Assembly (NCBI GenBank): GCA_018661465.1
Contig: JABJIC010000015.1
Location: 62,001 to 126,000, forward strand
Direction of reading: 5' to 3'
Source of the DNA: Gammaproteobacteria bacterium
GTDB lineage: Bacteria; Pseudomonadota; Gammaproteobacteria; Pseudomonadales; Pseudohongiellaceae
Length of the DNA stretch: 64,000 bases
Shown: positions 44,555 through 52,934 of the stretch, one piece after another
Layout of the letters: each line of letters starts with the position of its first letter
Position numbering within the stretch: position 1 is the stretch's first letter
Made by a program: the position numbers and the translations under genes
The notes under the pieces: generated by a model
Database searches by the model: none
What the model was told of the DNA's origin: nothing
The model's input: the letters and a program-made list of their open reading frames with translations, nothing else

Positions 44555-46267
44555 TTAATCGCCGCCTTGGTTGAGCTCTTTCCATTGCACTGCTCCGAAA
44601 AACATCTCGTCCCAGCTCTGCTGTCCCCAAGGAACCGTACGTTCCGGATCAGGGTTTGCAGGATTCTGCGCGGAGTTATCGAATGCACCAACGGCCGTTA
44701 TCTTAGTACCTTCTGGTACAAATTTAGGCTCGGCATAGGTGTAGTTCATCTGCCAGTTATAGTTGAACTGAGAAATATTAATCAGCTCCTCATTAGTACC
44801 ATCCGGATAGTCTGCATAGAAGCGCATGTACTTACCACGGAAATGCATATGTGGCAGGAAGCTGTGAATCTCTGCATCGTAGGGAACAGTAATTGTTGAT
44901 ACCTGTTCGAAGTTCGGATCGTTAGCAGGAATATTTGTCCAGGTGTTAGGAAAGATGCATGCGCACTGACCACCCATCTGCTCTGTTGGCTCTTCGCCTT
45001 CCGGGTAGAACCACAGACCAATTTCGCTATCGTCTACTGTTTCTCTACCGGTAGTCGTATAGTGAAGATTCAAATGCAGGGTTGAGCCATCTTTGATCAA
45101 GCCACCAGTGTTTGGAGGATTCATCGCGATAGTTCCACCGGGAACATAAGCAGTAATGCTTGCCTTACCCTTTATCGTTCCATTTAGTTGACCTCTGCCA
45201 ACCTCTCCTGGAAAGTCCAGACGGTTGATGGTGTGATGCAGCACTGTAGGATCACCTGCAGAATACTCGCTTCCCTTTAACCATCTGTCTTTACCATCGA
45301 GATCAATGACTACAGCAACATCTCTATAGGGTAAAACGCCTGTAGCTGGCACTGGCTGCGAAGGAACCTTGATTATGTAATCAGGCTCGTCACCCAGATT
45401 CCATTTTGAAGTGGACCAGGTTAGCTCTGCTAAAGGATCAACATCGCCGTCATTGGGTGCGCCGGCTTCGGCCCAGGCAATGATGTTTCTAACATCGGCA
45501 TCATCTACTATTCTGTCGTTGATGAATTCACCAATGTGACCATCGATCTGGCCCGGAGGCATGCGCTTAGTCATTAATACTTCACGAATCATCGGTGACC
45601 AACCTTGAACCATGGCATGACTGTCCATGGCGAAGGGGGCGATGCCGCCTGCTCGGTGACAGCTTGCACAGTTCTCAGCCAGAACCGGTGCTACGTCTTG
45701 CGAATAAGAAGGAACAGCTGCGACTGCAAAGGCAATTGAAGGGCCGGATGTTGCAACCAGAGCATTGCTCACATCGTCGCCTGCCAGAATTTCCTGCATC
45801 GCTTGTTCAGAAGCAGCTACGCTACCTCGATACTCAACCCTGAATGAATTGGGATTGTAGATCAGAACTTCACCGGTACGTTCAATACCCAGAGCTTCTG
45901 AGATCACGCGGGCATCGTCCATAAGCACCGGGATATCTACGCCATAATCAGCTACCTTCGCCTGTACCGCAGCGCGATCCATTTCACCCATTGGGTTGAT
46001 CATCATGAACTCGATACCTTGGCTGCCGTACTTGGCCTTCAGGGCGTCGAACTCAGAAATGGCGGCATCTGTAGCCTGGCTATCATTAGCCTGCACCAAT
46101 AGTGCGATGGCCTCACGATCGTTATACCAGCTCATGCTGTGGTAATAACCATCCTGATCCAAAAGTGCAAAATCACCGACTCTGTCCGCAGCGCTGGCAA
46201 CACCAGATAGTGCGGGAATCATTAGTAGCGACAAAAGAGCTGTTTTAAGTAAACTCGCTTTTTTCAC
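44555..46267 (-). CDS. Secreted redoxin-like / cytochrome c / copper monooxygenase-like fusion
   Basis: 570 residues from GTG at 46267, fixed by AAGGAG seven bases upstream; longer in-frame starts lack such a site. Signal peptide ends S-A-A near 26. Residues 27-165 form a redoxin-like domain related to the protein at 4326-4928 (shared G-I-E-R-T-G-E-V-L-I-Y-N-P), but the Cys motif is replaced by A-N-D-S-Q-A. A haem site C-A-S-C-H lies at 200-204 with G-G-I-A-P-F after it. The rest resembles copper type II ascorbate-dependent monooxygenases: paired H-H at 344-345, H-L-N-L-H-Y at 398-403, H-M-H-F-R-G at 473-478 and Met 481 as possible copper ligands. Proposed role: periplasmic oxidation with internal electron transfer. 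Confidence 0.8.
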   Translation of the reverse strand: MKKASLLKTALLSLLMIPALSGVASAADRVGDFALLDQDGYYHSMSWYNDREAIALLVQANDSQATDAAISEFDALKAKYGSQGIEFMMINPMGEMDRAAVQAKVADYGVDIPVLMDDARVISEALGIERTGEVLIYNPNSFRVEYRGSVAASEQAMQEILAGDDVSNALVATSGPSIAFAVAAVPSYSQDVAPVLAENCASCHRAGGIAPFAMDSHAMVQGWSPMIREVLMTKRMPPGQIDGHIGEFINDRIVDDADVRNIIAWAEAGAPNDGDVDPLAELTWSTSKWNLGDEPDYIIKVPSQPVPATGVLPYRDVAVVIDLDGKDRWLKGSEYSAGDPTVLHHTINRLDFPGEVGRGQLNGTIKGKASITAYVPGGTIAMNPPNTGGLIKDGSTLHLNLHYTTTGRETVDDSEIGLWFYPEGEEPTEQMGGQCACIFPNTWTNIPANDPNFEQVSTITVPYDAEIHSFLPHMHFRGKYMRFYADYPDGTNEELINISQFNYNWQMNYTYAEPKFVPEGTKITAVGAFDNSAQNPANPDPERTVPWGQQSWDEMFFGAVQWKELNQGGD

Positions 46268-46445
46268 TGTCTTCTCCTTAATGTTTTCTAAATTATCTGC
46301 CCAAAACCGCCGTATAGCGGGCGATTCAAGGATTAACTGCAAATTCGCTTCGTGCGCACATAAATCACGCAAATACCTTGTTTAACTGTACGAATTTGGG
46401 GGCTTGAGGTCAATGCTTGAATGCTCGGCTCAACAGCGGTTTAGA

Positions 46446-47252
46446 TCACTCTGACGCAGCGGCAGATTGCAGCAAAGACAGTAGTTTTGGGTACAAAACA
46501 GGATTGGAGATAAGAATGTCTTCGTTATGGAACTGAGGGTCCACACCATCGGGCACATCGCTGAAATGACCGTATTTTGCGCCAGCCTCTTTTGCAATTA
46601 GCTGAGCAGCTGCATGGTCCCAAATACTAAGGCTTTCATAGTATCCATCGAGACGACCGGCGGCGAGATAACAGATATCCAGAGCGGCGGATCCGATTCT
46701 GCGTATATCTGCACAGTTGTTGAGAACCACCCTAAGCCTTTTAACTAGCGGCTCCATAGCGGATTTGTCGTAGGGGAAGCCTGTAGCAATTATAGCGCGG
46801 CTCAACTCCGACTCGTGAGCAACTTCAATAGCGCTGCCATTGAGTAATGCGCCTTCTCCTTTGCGAGCGGAAAACATCTCGTTGGTAAAAGGATTAAAGA
46901 CCACGCCCACTTCAAAATTGCCGTTTTCTACATGGGCGATAGATATAGCCGAGTGACCAAGTCCATGGGCGAAATTTACAGTGCCATCGATTGGATCAAT
47001 CACCCAAACCGAAGCATCCAGTTCTTGTATATTGCCAAGTTCAGGAGAAGACTCTTCGGACAGAATGAAATGATCGGGATAGGCCTGGGAAATTGCATCG
47101 CAGATAAGGCGGTCGGCCTTGAGGTCAACATTGGTAACCAGCTCATTTCCATTTTTGTATTCACGGCTCAAGGTCGCAGTCTTGCGTTCATGTACGATTA
47201 ACTCACCGGCTTTTCGCGCAAGGGACAGGGCAAAGTCGAGTGTATCGGTCAT
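46446..47252 (-). CDS. Inositol monophosphatase family (SuhB/CysQ-like) enzyme
   Basis: A 268-residue cytoplasmic Mg2+-dependent phosphatase. Metal-binding motifs: I-L-S-E-E-S near residue 68, W-V-I-D-P-I-D-G-T-V-N-F near 83-94, and W-D-H-A-A-A-Q-L-I near 213. Family members hydrolyse inositol-1-phosphate, 3'-phosphoadenosine 5'-phosphate or related sugar phosphates; the motif set does not decide which. Normal length. Divergent from the DprE1-like operon with a 336-bp gap. Confidence 0.9.
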   Translation of the reverse strand: MTDTLDFALSLARKAGELIVHERKTATLSREYKNGNELVTNVDLKADRLICDAISQAYPDHFILSEESSPELGNIQELDASVWVIDPIDGTVNFAHGLGHSAISIAHVENGNFEVGVVFNPFTNEMFSARKGEGALLNGSAIEVAHESELSRAIIATGFPYDKSAMEPLVKRLRVVLNNCADIRRIGSAALDICYLAAGRLDGYYESLSIWDHAAAQLIAKEAGAKYGHFSDVPDGVDPQFHNEDILISNPVLYPKLLSLLQSAAASE

Positions 47253-47588
47253 GAATATTCCTTAGCTGGAGTTTAATCTTCAGGAAACAGGCCGCTGATT
47301 ATAAGCCCAATGGAGCTTTCATCAAACTGTCGAATCCGAACTGCCATTCAATAAAGCCATCGCAGGAACTGAGTGGAGTATGATTGGCAAAAAGAATGGC
47401 ACAAGACTTGTAACTCAAACCAGTAATCTGCTTGATTCTGTCATTGTTCATTATGAGATCGCTCGCTGATTGACTTGCTGTCTTTAGGCTTGGTGTTGTG
47501 GGACATAGGCCAACTTGAACTTATGACAACTAGTCCCTACCATGAACCTTCTGCAATGAACGGCTGCTTTTTAGTCTAGGTATATCTA
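47253..47588. other. Divergent intergenic region
   Basis: 336 bp between the inositol-phosphatase gene (minus) and the DprE1-like operon (plus). It should contain both promoters. A 50-codon minus-strand frame (47299-47451) has no ribosome binding site and is not called. No hairpin or repeat stands out. Confidence 0.4.
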
Positions 47589-48941
47589 ATGGAAGTACAT
47601 GGCTGGGGCCGCTACCCAGTGACCAGCGCCGAAATTTTGGCGCCCACCGATGCAGCTTCCCTGAATAAATTACTCTCAGCAAAACAACACAACTCTGCCA
47701 TACCGAGAGGAGCCGGCCGCAGCTATGGTGACAGCTCTCTGTCCAGCAGATTGCTGAGCAGCCGATTCTTCGACAACTTCTCCGAACTAAACACTGAAAG
47801 CATGACTGTTCGCTGTGGTAGCGGAATTAGCCTGAATGACATACTCAAGATCTGCATCCCCCAGGGATTGTTCTTGCCTGTGCTTCCGGGAACGAAATTT
47901 GTCAGTGTTGGCGGAGCAATTGCCGCAGACGTACATGGCAAGAATCACCACCTAGACGGAAGCTTCTGCGACCATCTTGAATCCTTTCGCATCATGTTAG
48001 CGTCGGGCGAGTTACTGCACTGCAGTCGTAGTGAAAACCAAGACCTGTTTCATGGCACCTGTGGCGGTATGGGGCTCACCGGCATGGTTGTGGATGCCAC
48101 ACTGAAGCTAATTAACATTAAGAGCACAAGTATTTCCCAACAATCCCTTGTGGCGAAAAATCTTCAGGAAAGTTTTGAGCTTCTGAACAACTCAGATGCC
48201 AGTAAGTATTCCGTTGCCTGGCTTGACTGCTTGTCTAGTGGAGACTCTCTCGGGCGCTCAATCATTTATCTTGGAGAACATGGGAAGGAACGGGGAAAAG
48301 AACAAGAAGAGAAACTCGAAAGAGACCAACACGAAATTCTTAAGCACAGGGCTGGCAGAAGTCTTTCAATACCTTTTAGCACTCCTTCCTTGCTTCTAAA
48401 TAAATACACCATGAAAGCCTTCAATAACACTTATTATACGTTTAAAGTAAAAGAGAAAGCCGAACTGAACGTAAACTACGATCGCTATTTCTTTCCGCTG
48501 GACGGAGTTAAAAATTGGAACCGATTATATGGTGGTAAGGGCTTTCTACAATATCAATTTGTATTGCCCACCGAATCCGCTCAGCCTGGTATCGAAAAAG
48601 TTCTCGAGAAAATTACTTCCGCCGGTAAAGGGTCCTTTTTAAGCGTTTTGAAAAAGTTTGGCGAAGCGAATAGTAACCTACTCTCTTTTCCAAAAGAGGG
48701 ATTCACTTTGACGCTGGATTTCAAAAGAGAAAAAAGCCTGTTCCCTTTACTGGATGAGTTAGATGAAATTGTTTGCGAACATGCGGGCCGGCTCTATCTG
48801 GCTAAAGATGCTCGAATGAGCGCAGAGACTTTCAAATCCGGTTATAGCAAATGGGAGGAATTTGTTGAGCTAAAGAACAAATACGACCCCAAAAATGTTT
48901 TTTCATCCTTACAATCCGATAGAATCGGCCTGACTGATTAG
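47589..48941 (+). CDS. dprE1: FAD-linked oxidase, DprE1-like
   Basis: A 450-residue protein of the VAO/PCMH flavoprotein family. FAD-binding region: P-R-G-A-G-R-S-Y-G-D-S-S-L near residues 39-51, V-R-C-G-S-G-I-S-L near 75, G-T-K-F-V-S-V-G-G-A-I-A-A-D-V-H-G-K-N-H near 101-120, and C-G-G-M-G-L-T-G-M-V near 158. The C-terminal L-K-K-F-G-E-A...L-S-F-P-K-E-G-F-T-L-T-L-D-F segment is characteristic of the DprE1 group. In mycobacteria DprE1 oxidises the C2' hydroxyl of decaprenylphosphoryl-ribose. It heads an operon with an SDR (DprE2-like) and a UbiA prenyltransferase, supporting the same pathway here. Confidence 0.85.
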   Translation: MEVHGWGRYPVTSAEILAPTDAASLNKLLSAKQHNSAIPRGAGRSYGDSSLSSRLLSSRFFDNFSELNTESMTVRCGSGISLNDILKICIPQGLFLPVLPGTKFVSVGGAIAADVHGKNHHLDGSFCDHLESFRIMLASGELLHCSRSENQDLFHGTCGGMGLTGMVVDATLKLINIKSTSISQQSLVAKNLQESFELLNNSDASKYSVAWLDCLSSGDSLGRSIIYLGEHGKERGKEQEEKLERDQHEILKHRAGRSLSIPFSTPSLLLNKYTMKAFNNTYYTFKVKEKAELNVNYDRYFFPLDGVKNWNRLYGGKGFLQYQFVLPTESAQPGIEKVLEKITSAGKGSFLSVLKKFGEANSNLLSFPKEGFTLTLDFKREKSLFPLLDELDEIVCEHAGRLYLAKDARMSAETFKSGYSKWEEFVELKNKYDPKNVFSSLQSDRIGLTD

Positions 48942-48978
48942 CAGCTCTGAATAAGGGGCTACCTTAAGAGAATACGAA

Positions 48979-49713
48979 GTGAAGATACTTATCATCGGGG
49001 CAGCTTCTGCCATCGCCAAGGCTACAGCCAGAATCTATGCTGAACAGGGCAACGACTTGTTCCTGCTTGGCAGAAACGAAGAAGCCTTGAATGGCATAGC
49101 TGATGACCTCAAAGTAAGAGGAGCCAGCAGCATCGGTTTGGCCTGTCTTGATCTAACAAAGTCCGCGCAACACGAATCCAGCATTCAGCAGGCTATTGAT
49201 GAAATGGACGGCTTGGATATCGCACTAATCTGTCACGGCTCTCTTCCCAACCAAGAGAAGGCAGAAGTTGATTTCAAACTGGCAAAGAAAGAAATCGATA
49301 CCAACGGCTTGAGTGTGATTTCCCTGCTCACTGTGCTTTCGGAAAAACTGTCTCAGAGAAAATGCGGAACAATCGCGGTTATTACCTCAGTTGCCGGAGA
49401 CCGTGGCCGGCAACCCAATTTCGTCTACGGTGCCGCCAAGTCTCTTGTATCGACTTATCTCCAGGGTCTACGGGGCAAATTAAGAGCTGATCAAGTTCAT
49501 GTCATTGATATCAGACCGGGGCTGGTGGATTCCCCGATGACCGCTCACATGGAAAAAGGCGCACTCTGGTCTAGCCCGGAGAGAATCGCATCGAAAATAG
49601 TGCAAAGCATCGCCAAAAAGAAACACACTGTTTATGCCCCCGGCTACTGGCGAGCCATCATGTTTGTCGTTCGCCTGATTCCTGAAGTCGTTTTCAAACG
49701 ACTCAAATTCTAG
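48979..49713 (+). CDS. dprE2: SDR oxidoreductase, DprE2-like
   Basis: A 244-residue short-chain dehydrogenase starting at GTG. NAD-binding I-I-G-A-A-S-A-I-A-K near residues 4-13, catalytic Ser in V-I-T-S-V-A-G near 136, and Y-G-A-A-K (Tyr/Lys) near 150-154. The C-terminal Y-A-P-G-Y-W-R-A-I-M-F-V-V-R is an amphipathic membrane-contact segment also present in DprE2. In mycobacteria DprE2 reduces the keto intermediate made by DprE1 to give decaprenylphosphoryl-arabinose. 37 bp after dprE1 and 5 bp before the prenyltransferase gene. Confidence 0.83.
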   Translation: MKILIIGAASAIAKATARIYAEQGNDLFLLGRNEEALNGIADDLKVRGASSIGLACLDLTKSAQHESSIQQAIDEMDGLDIALICHGSLPNQEKAEVDFKLAKKEIDTNGLSVISLLTVLSEKLSQRKCGTIAVITSVAGDRGRQPNFVYGAAKSLVSTYLQGLRGKLRADQVHVIDIRPGLVDSPMTAHMEKGALWSSPERIASKIVQSIAKKKHTVYAPGYWRAIMFVVRLIPEVVFKRLKF

Positions 49714-49718
49714 ACTCC

Positions 49719-51155
49719 GTGGCTAATCAATCAACAGGAGCCATCAAGAAGCCTCCACTGTTCGTGGACCTGGATGGCACCCTCATCAAGACCGATCTAC
49801 TGCTGGAGTCTGTTCTACTTTTAGTAAAACGAAATCCCTTCTCACTCTTTCTAATGGTTTTTTGGTTATTGAAAGGCCGAACAAACCTAAAACATCAATT
49901 GGCTCAACGCGTAGAAATTAGCTGCGAGAATTTACCGCTCAATACCGAATTCTTCGACTACCTTCAGAAACAGCTGGAGGACGGTCGAGATCTCATTCTC
50001 ATCTCAGCCTCAAACGAGAAACCTGTTCGAGCAATTAGCAATCACTTTGGATTTTTCATCGATGCTATTGGAAGTGATAAAGACATAAACCTCAAAGCAG
50101 AAAATAAACTGTTACGCATTATCCATCTGACCCCTGACGAAATATTTTCATATGCGGGAAATTCTAAGGCTGATGTTCCTATCTGGAATGAAGCAAGCGA
50201 TGTCATCGCTGTTAATTGCACGATCGAACTCGCTAATGAGAACGGAGACAAGTCTATACAACGTTTTGACTCTCCAGGCTCGATGCTTGCGCAATTCTGG
50301 AAGGCCATGCGCCCCCACCAATGGCTTAAGAATGGGCTGCTGTTCCTGCCGCTATTACTTTCACACCAAATCGATCAGATTGATTTATTGACGCAAACTC
50401 TAGTGGGGTTTATTAGTTTCTGTCTTTGCGCATCCAGTGTCTATATTACAAATGACATGTTAGACCTGAATAGTGATAGGCAACATCATTCGAAATATAA
50501 TCGCCCGTTCGCCTCTGGAGATCTACCACTAATCTACGGATTTCTTGGCGCGCCGCTGCTGCTTCTCGCTTCCTTTCTTACTGCTAGCATATTGTCGAGG
50601 GAATTCTTTCTAATACTTCTCGCCTACTATCTTTTAACCACGCTTTATAGTTTTTCTTTGAAGCAGTTTTTCCTGATCGATATTCTCACACTCGCCTCTC
50701 TTTATACTCTCAGAATAGTAGCGGGCTCCGCTGCAATCTCCGTGATCACTACTCACTGGTTGCTGGCGTTTTCTTTTTTTATGTTTTCCGGATTGGCTTT
50801 ATTGAAACGATTTACCGAGATTAGCAACCTGCTCAATCAAGGAAAAACCATCATAGAGGGTCGAGCCTACAACACGGGGAATAAGAAATTACTGTCAGCA
50901 GCGGGCTTGGTTTTCAGCGTCGCGGCGGTGCTTGTATATATGTTCTACATCGTCGCACCTGAAACCACTGTGCTGTATAGCAGCCCAGGCTTACTCTGGG
51001 CTGTGTGCCCCCTGCTGCTCTATTTGCTTGGGAGAATTTGGGGAATGGCTTTCAAAGGAAAGCTGGATGAAGACCCATTGATATTCGCCATCAGCGATCA
51101 TAAATCACAGTTTATTGTGCTGCTCTCTGGTGTGATTATTTGGTTGGCAATTTAG
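49719..51155 (+). CDS. HAD phosphatase-UbiA prenyltransferase fusion (DPPR synthase-like)
   Basis: A 478-residue protein starting at GTG. Residues about 12-190 are a HAD-family phosphatase: F-V-D-L-D-G-T-L-I-K-T-D near 15-26 as motif I, L-I-L-I-S-A-S-N near 90, and S-Y-A-G-N-S-K-A-D near 144. Residues about 195-478 form a multi-helix UbiA prenyltransferase with the Mg-diphosphate motif N-D-M-L-D-L-N-S-D-R-Q-H (near 244) followed by K-Y-N-R-P, and a second D-I-L-T-L-A-S-L-Y-T-L-R-I near 323. UbiA enzymes of this type join PRPP to a polyprenyl phosphate; the HAD half could then remove the 5-phosphate. Last gene of the operon. Confidence 0.85.
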   Translation: MANQSTGAIKKPPLFVDLDGTLIKTDLLLESVLLLVKRNPFSLFLMVFWLLKGRTNLKHQLAQRVEISCENLPLNTEFFDYLQKQLEDGRDLILISASNEKPVRAISNHFGFFIDAIGSDKDINLKAENKLLRIIHLTPDEIFSYAGNSKADVPIWNEASDVIAVNCTIELANENGDKSIQRFDSPGSMLAQFWKAMRPHQWLKNGLLFLPLLLSHQIDQIDLLTQTLVGFISFCLCASSVYITNDMLDLNSDRQHHSKYNRPFASGDLPLIYGFLGAPLLLLASFLTASILSREFFLILLAYYLLTTLYSFSLKQFFLIDILTLASLYTLRIVAGSAAISVITTHWLLAFSFFMFSGLALLKRFTEISNLLNQGKTIIEGRAYNTGNKKLLSAAGLVFSVAAVLVYMFYIVAPETTVLYSSPGLLWAVCPLLLYLLGRIWGMAFKGKLDEDPLIFAISDHKSQFIVLLSGVIIWLAI

Positions 51156-51176
51156 ATTCGCTGAAAACCCTCAACA

Positions 51177-52028
51177 CTAAGGCAGCGCCAGCAATGCCGA
51201 ATGAAATTGCAGATGATTTTCGATAAAACTGGTGATAAAGAAATAGCTATGGTCGTAGCCATCTCGCTGATTGTAATTTAACGGATAACCCACCTGGCTG
51301 CACACTTCAACTAATAGGGATGGCTTTAGCTGGTTTTCGAGAAACTCATCTGCCGAGCCCTGATCCACGAGTATGGGTATAGGCCTGGTGGCATTCTTCA
51401 CCAATGACACGGCATCGTAACTCAGCCATTCATTCTTATTTTCACCGAGATAATTCCCTAGCGCTTTCTGACCCCAAGGACAGTTCATCGGAGAAACTAT
51501 AGGCGCAAATGCTGATATAGATTTGTATTTGTCCGGATTGCGCAGACCTATAGTTAGAGCGCCATGCCCACCCATGGAATGACCAGCTATACCTTGACGT
51601 TCGCCGTTTGCTGGAAATTTTCTATTAATGAGCTCAGGTAATTCTTCAACGATGTAGTCATACATCTGATAGTGCTTTTTCCAAGGTTCCTGTGTCGCAT
51701 TGACATAGAACCCAGCACCATGACCCAAGTCATAGGCGCCTTCAGGATCATCTGGCACTCCTTCGCCTCTTGGGCTGGTATCCGGAGCAACCAAAATAAG
51801 CCCCAATTCCGAAGCGAGTTTTTGAGCACCTGCCTTCTGCACAAAATTTTCATCATTACAGGTCAAACCGGAAAGCCAATAGAGTACAGGTAGCTTGATA
51901 TCCGCTCCGGTGGAGAGTTGCTCTGGCAGAAAAACCGAGAAGGTCATTTCGCAAACGAGAGAGGTTGAGAAATGCTTGCAGCGGATCTGTTCGCCGCCAT
52001 AACATTTTTTGCTAGAAAGCCGTTCCAT
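51177..52028 (-). CDS. fghA: S-formylglutathione hydrolase
   Basis: 283 residues, alpha/beta hydrolase of the esterase D family. It hydrolyses S-formylglutathione to formate and glutathione, the last step of glutathione-dependent formaldehyde oxidation. Diagnostic elements: Y-W-L-S-G-L-T-C-N-D-E-N-F near residue 49, A-P-D-T-S-P-R-G near 82, nucleophile elbow G-H-S-M-G-G-H-G-A near 149, and D-H-S-Y-F-F near 258 with the catalytic His. Length is typical. The partner alcohol dehydrogenase (FrmA/AdhC) is not in the window. Convergent with the UbiA gene, 21 bp apart. Confidence 0.92.
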   Translation of the reverse strand: MERLSSKKCYGGEQIRCKHFSTSLVCEMTFSVFLPEQLSTGADIKLPVLYWLSGLTCNDENFVQKAGAQKLASELGLILVAPDTSPRGEGVPDDPEGAYDLGHGAGFYVNATQEPWKKHYQMYDYIVEELPELINRKFPANGERQGIAGHSMGGHGALTIGLRNPDKYKSISAFAPIVSPMNCPWGQKALGNYLGENKNEWLSYDAVSLVKNATRPIPILVDQGSADEFLENQLKPSLLVEVCSQVGYPLNYNQRDGYDHSYFFITSFIENHLQFHSALLALP

Positions 52029-52109
52029 TCTGATTTCTTCTTCTTGTTATAAGTATCAGTTTTTCACTTGAGCCCATTAGGACCGGAAAAGAATAGGAAA
52101 ACTGACATA

Positions 52110-52817
52110 CTAGGCTGCTCCATCTTCTACCAGAATCATAAAGCTGTCTTCGATTGGATTCCACTTACTTGGTCTATCAATCTTGGTCACCTTCATCGCC
52201 TTGCTAATCTTTGGCTCAAGCAACGCCGAGAACTCTTCTACATTTTGAAAATTCGGGTCCAACCATTTCTCAACTAGTTCTTCGTTTTCAAAGTCGATCA
52301 TCAATGGCATGGACTTGGGATGGATGTTATCCCACTGAGGGGACAAGGGGGGCAGCGTGATTATGGAGGCCGAATAAATAATTTCCCCCGTATCACGATT
52401 CAAATGCTCCTTATAGAGCCCGCCAAACGTAATGGCGGATTCCTCCAATTCAATCTTATGATAGGTTTTCTTGTCACCGAGACCTTCCACGAAGGCACTG
52501 GCCGGGATCAAGCATCTTGATTCACGATAAGGTGTGTAGGCAATTGCGCGCTTATTGGAAAGCTTGTCTGATCGTGAATTAAAGCTGGCATACTTATAGT
52601 TGGGTTTAAGATAGTTGCTACTATCGGGATCTTGATCCAGAAACAACCACCAGGTCGCTTCCGAGACCAGTCGCTCTCCCCCTTTGCAATGAATGAAAGC
52701 AATGCTTCCCCCAGGCGCGATATCTGGCTTGCACTGTTCAGAATAGAGCTGGATACCCAGAGATTCGCAGAGCCACTGAATTTCCGGGCTATCTATGAGA
52801 TTAAATCTGCCACACAT
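52110..52817 (-). CDS. SOS response-associated peptidase (YedK/HMCES family)
   Basis: A 235-residue protein of the YedK/HMCES family, which protects abasic sites in single-stranded DNA by forming a covalent link with the N-terminal Cys. The sequence begins M-C-G-R-F, so Cys2 is exposed after Met removal. Other hallmarks are N-S-R-S-D near residue 80, R-C-L-I-P-A-S-A-F-V-E near 100 (the usual W after E is replaced by G) and H-P-K-S-M-P-L near 165 with the active-site His. Length fits. Single gene. Confidence 0.9.
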   Translation of the reverse strand: MCGRFNLIDSPEIQWLCESLGIQLYSEQCKPDIAPGGSIAFIHCKGGERLVSEATWWLFLDQDPDSSNYLKPNYKYASFNSRSDKLSNKRAIAYTPYRESRCLIPASAFVEGLGDKKTYHKIELEESAITFGGLYKEHLNRDTGEIIYSASIITLPPLSPQWDNIHPKSMPLMIDFENEELVEKWLDPNFQNVEEFSALLEPKISKAMKVTKIDRPSKWNPIEDSFMILVEDGAA

Positions 52818-52934
52818 GTGTATTTTCCATCTTTTGTGAGGTTCTGGCTTAAGTGATAAAGTCCATTTCCGTATAGTTAAAGCTTAGATAAGATATAGCC
52901 CTACTCACCATATAAAAAGAACGAAGGTATTGCC

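Noticed and set aside
44303..44899. 198-codon plus-strand frame over the hairpin-rich region
   Set aside because: Its 3' half is antisense to the well-supported fusion gene and its 5' half runs through hairpins and a terminator.
47299..47451. 50-codon minus-strand frame upstream of the inositol-phosphatase gene
   Set aside because: No ribosome binding site and no recognised pattern.
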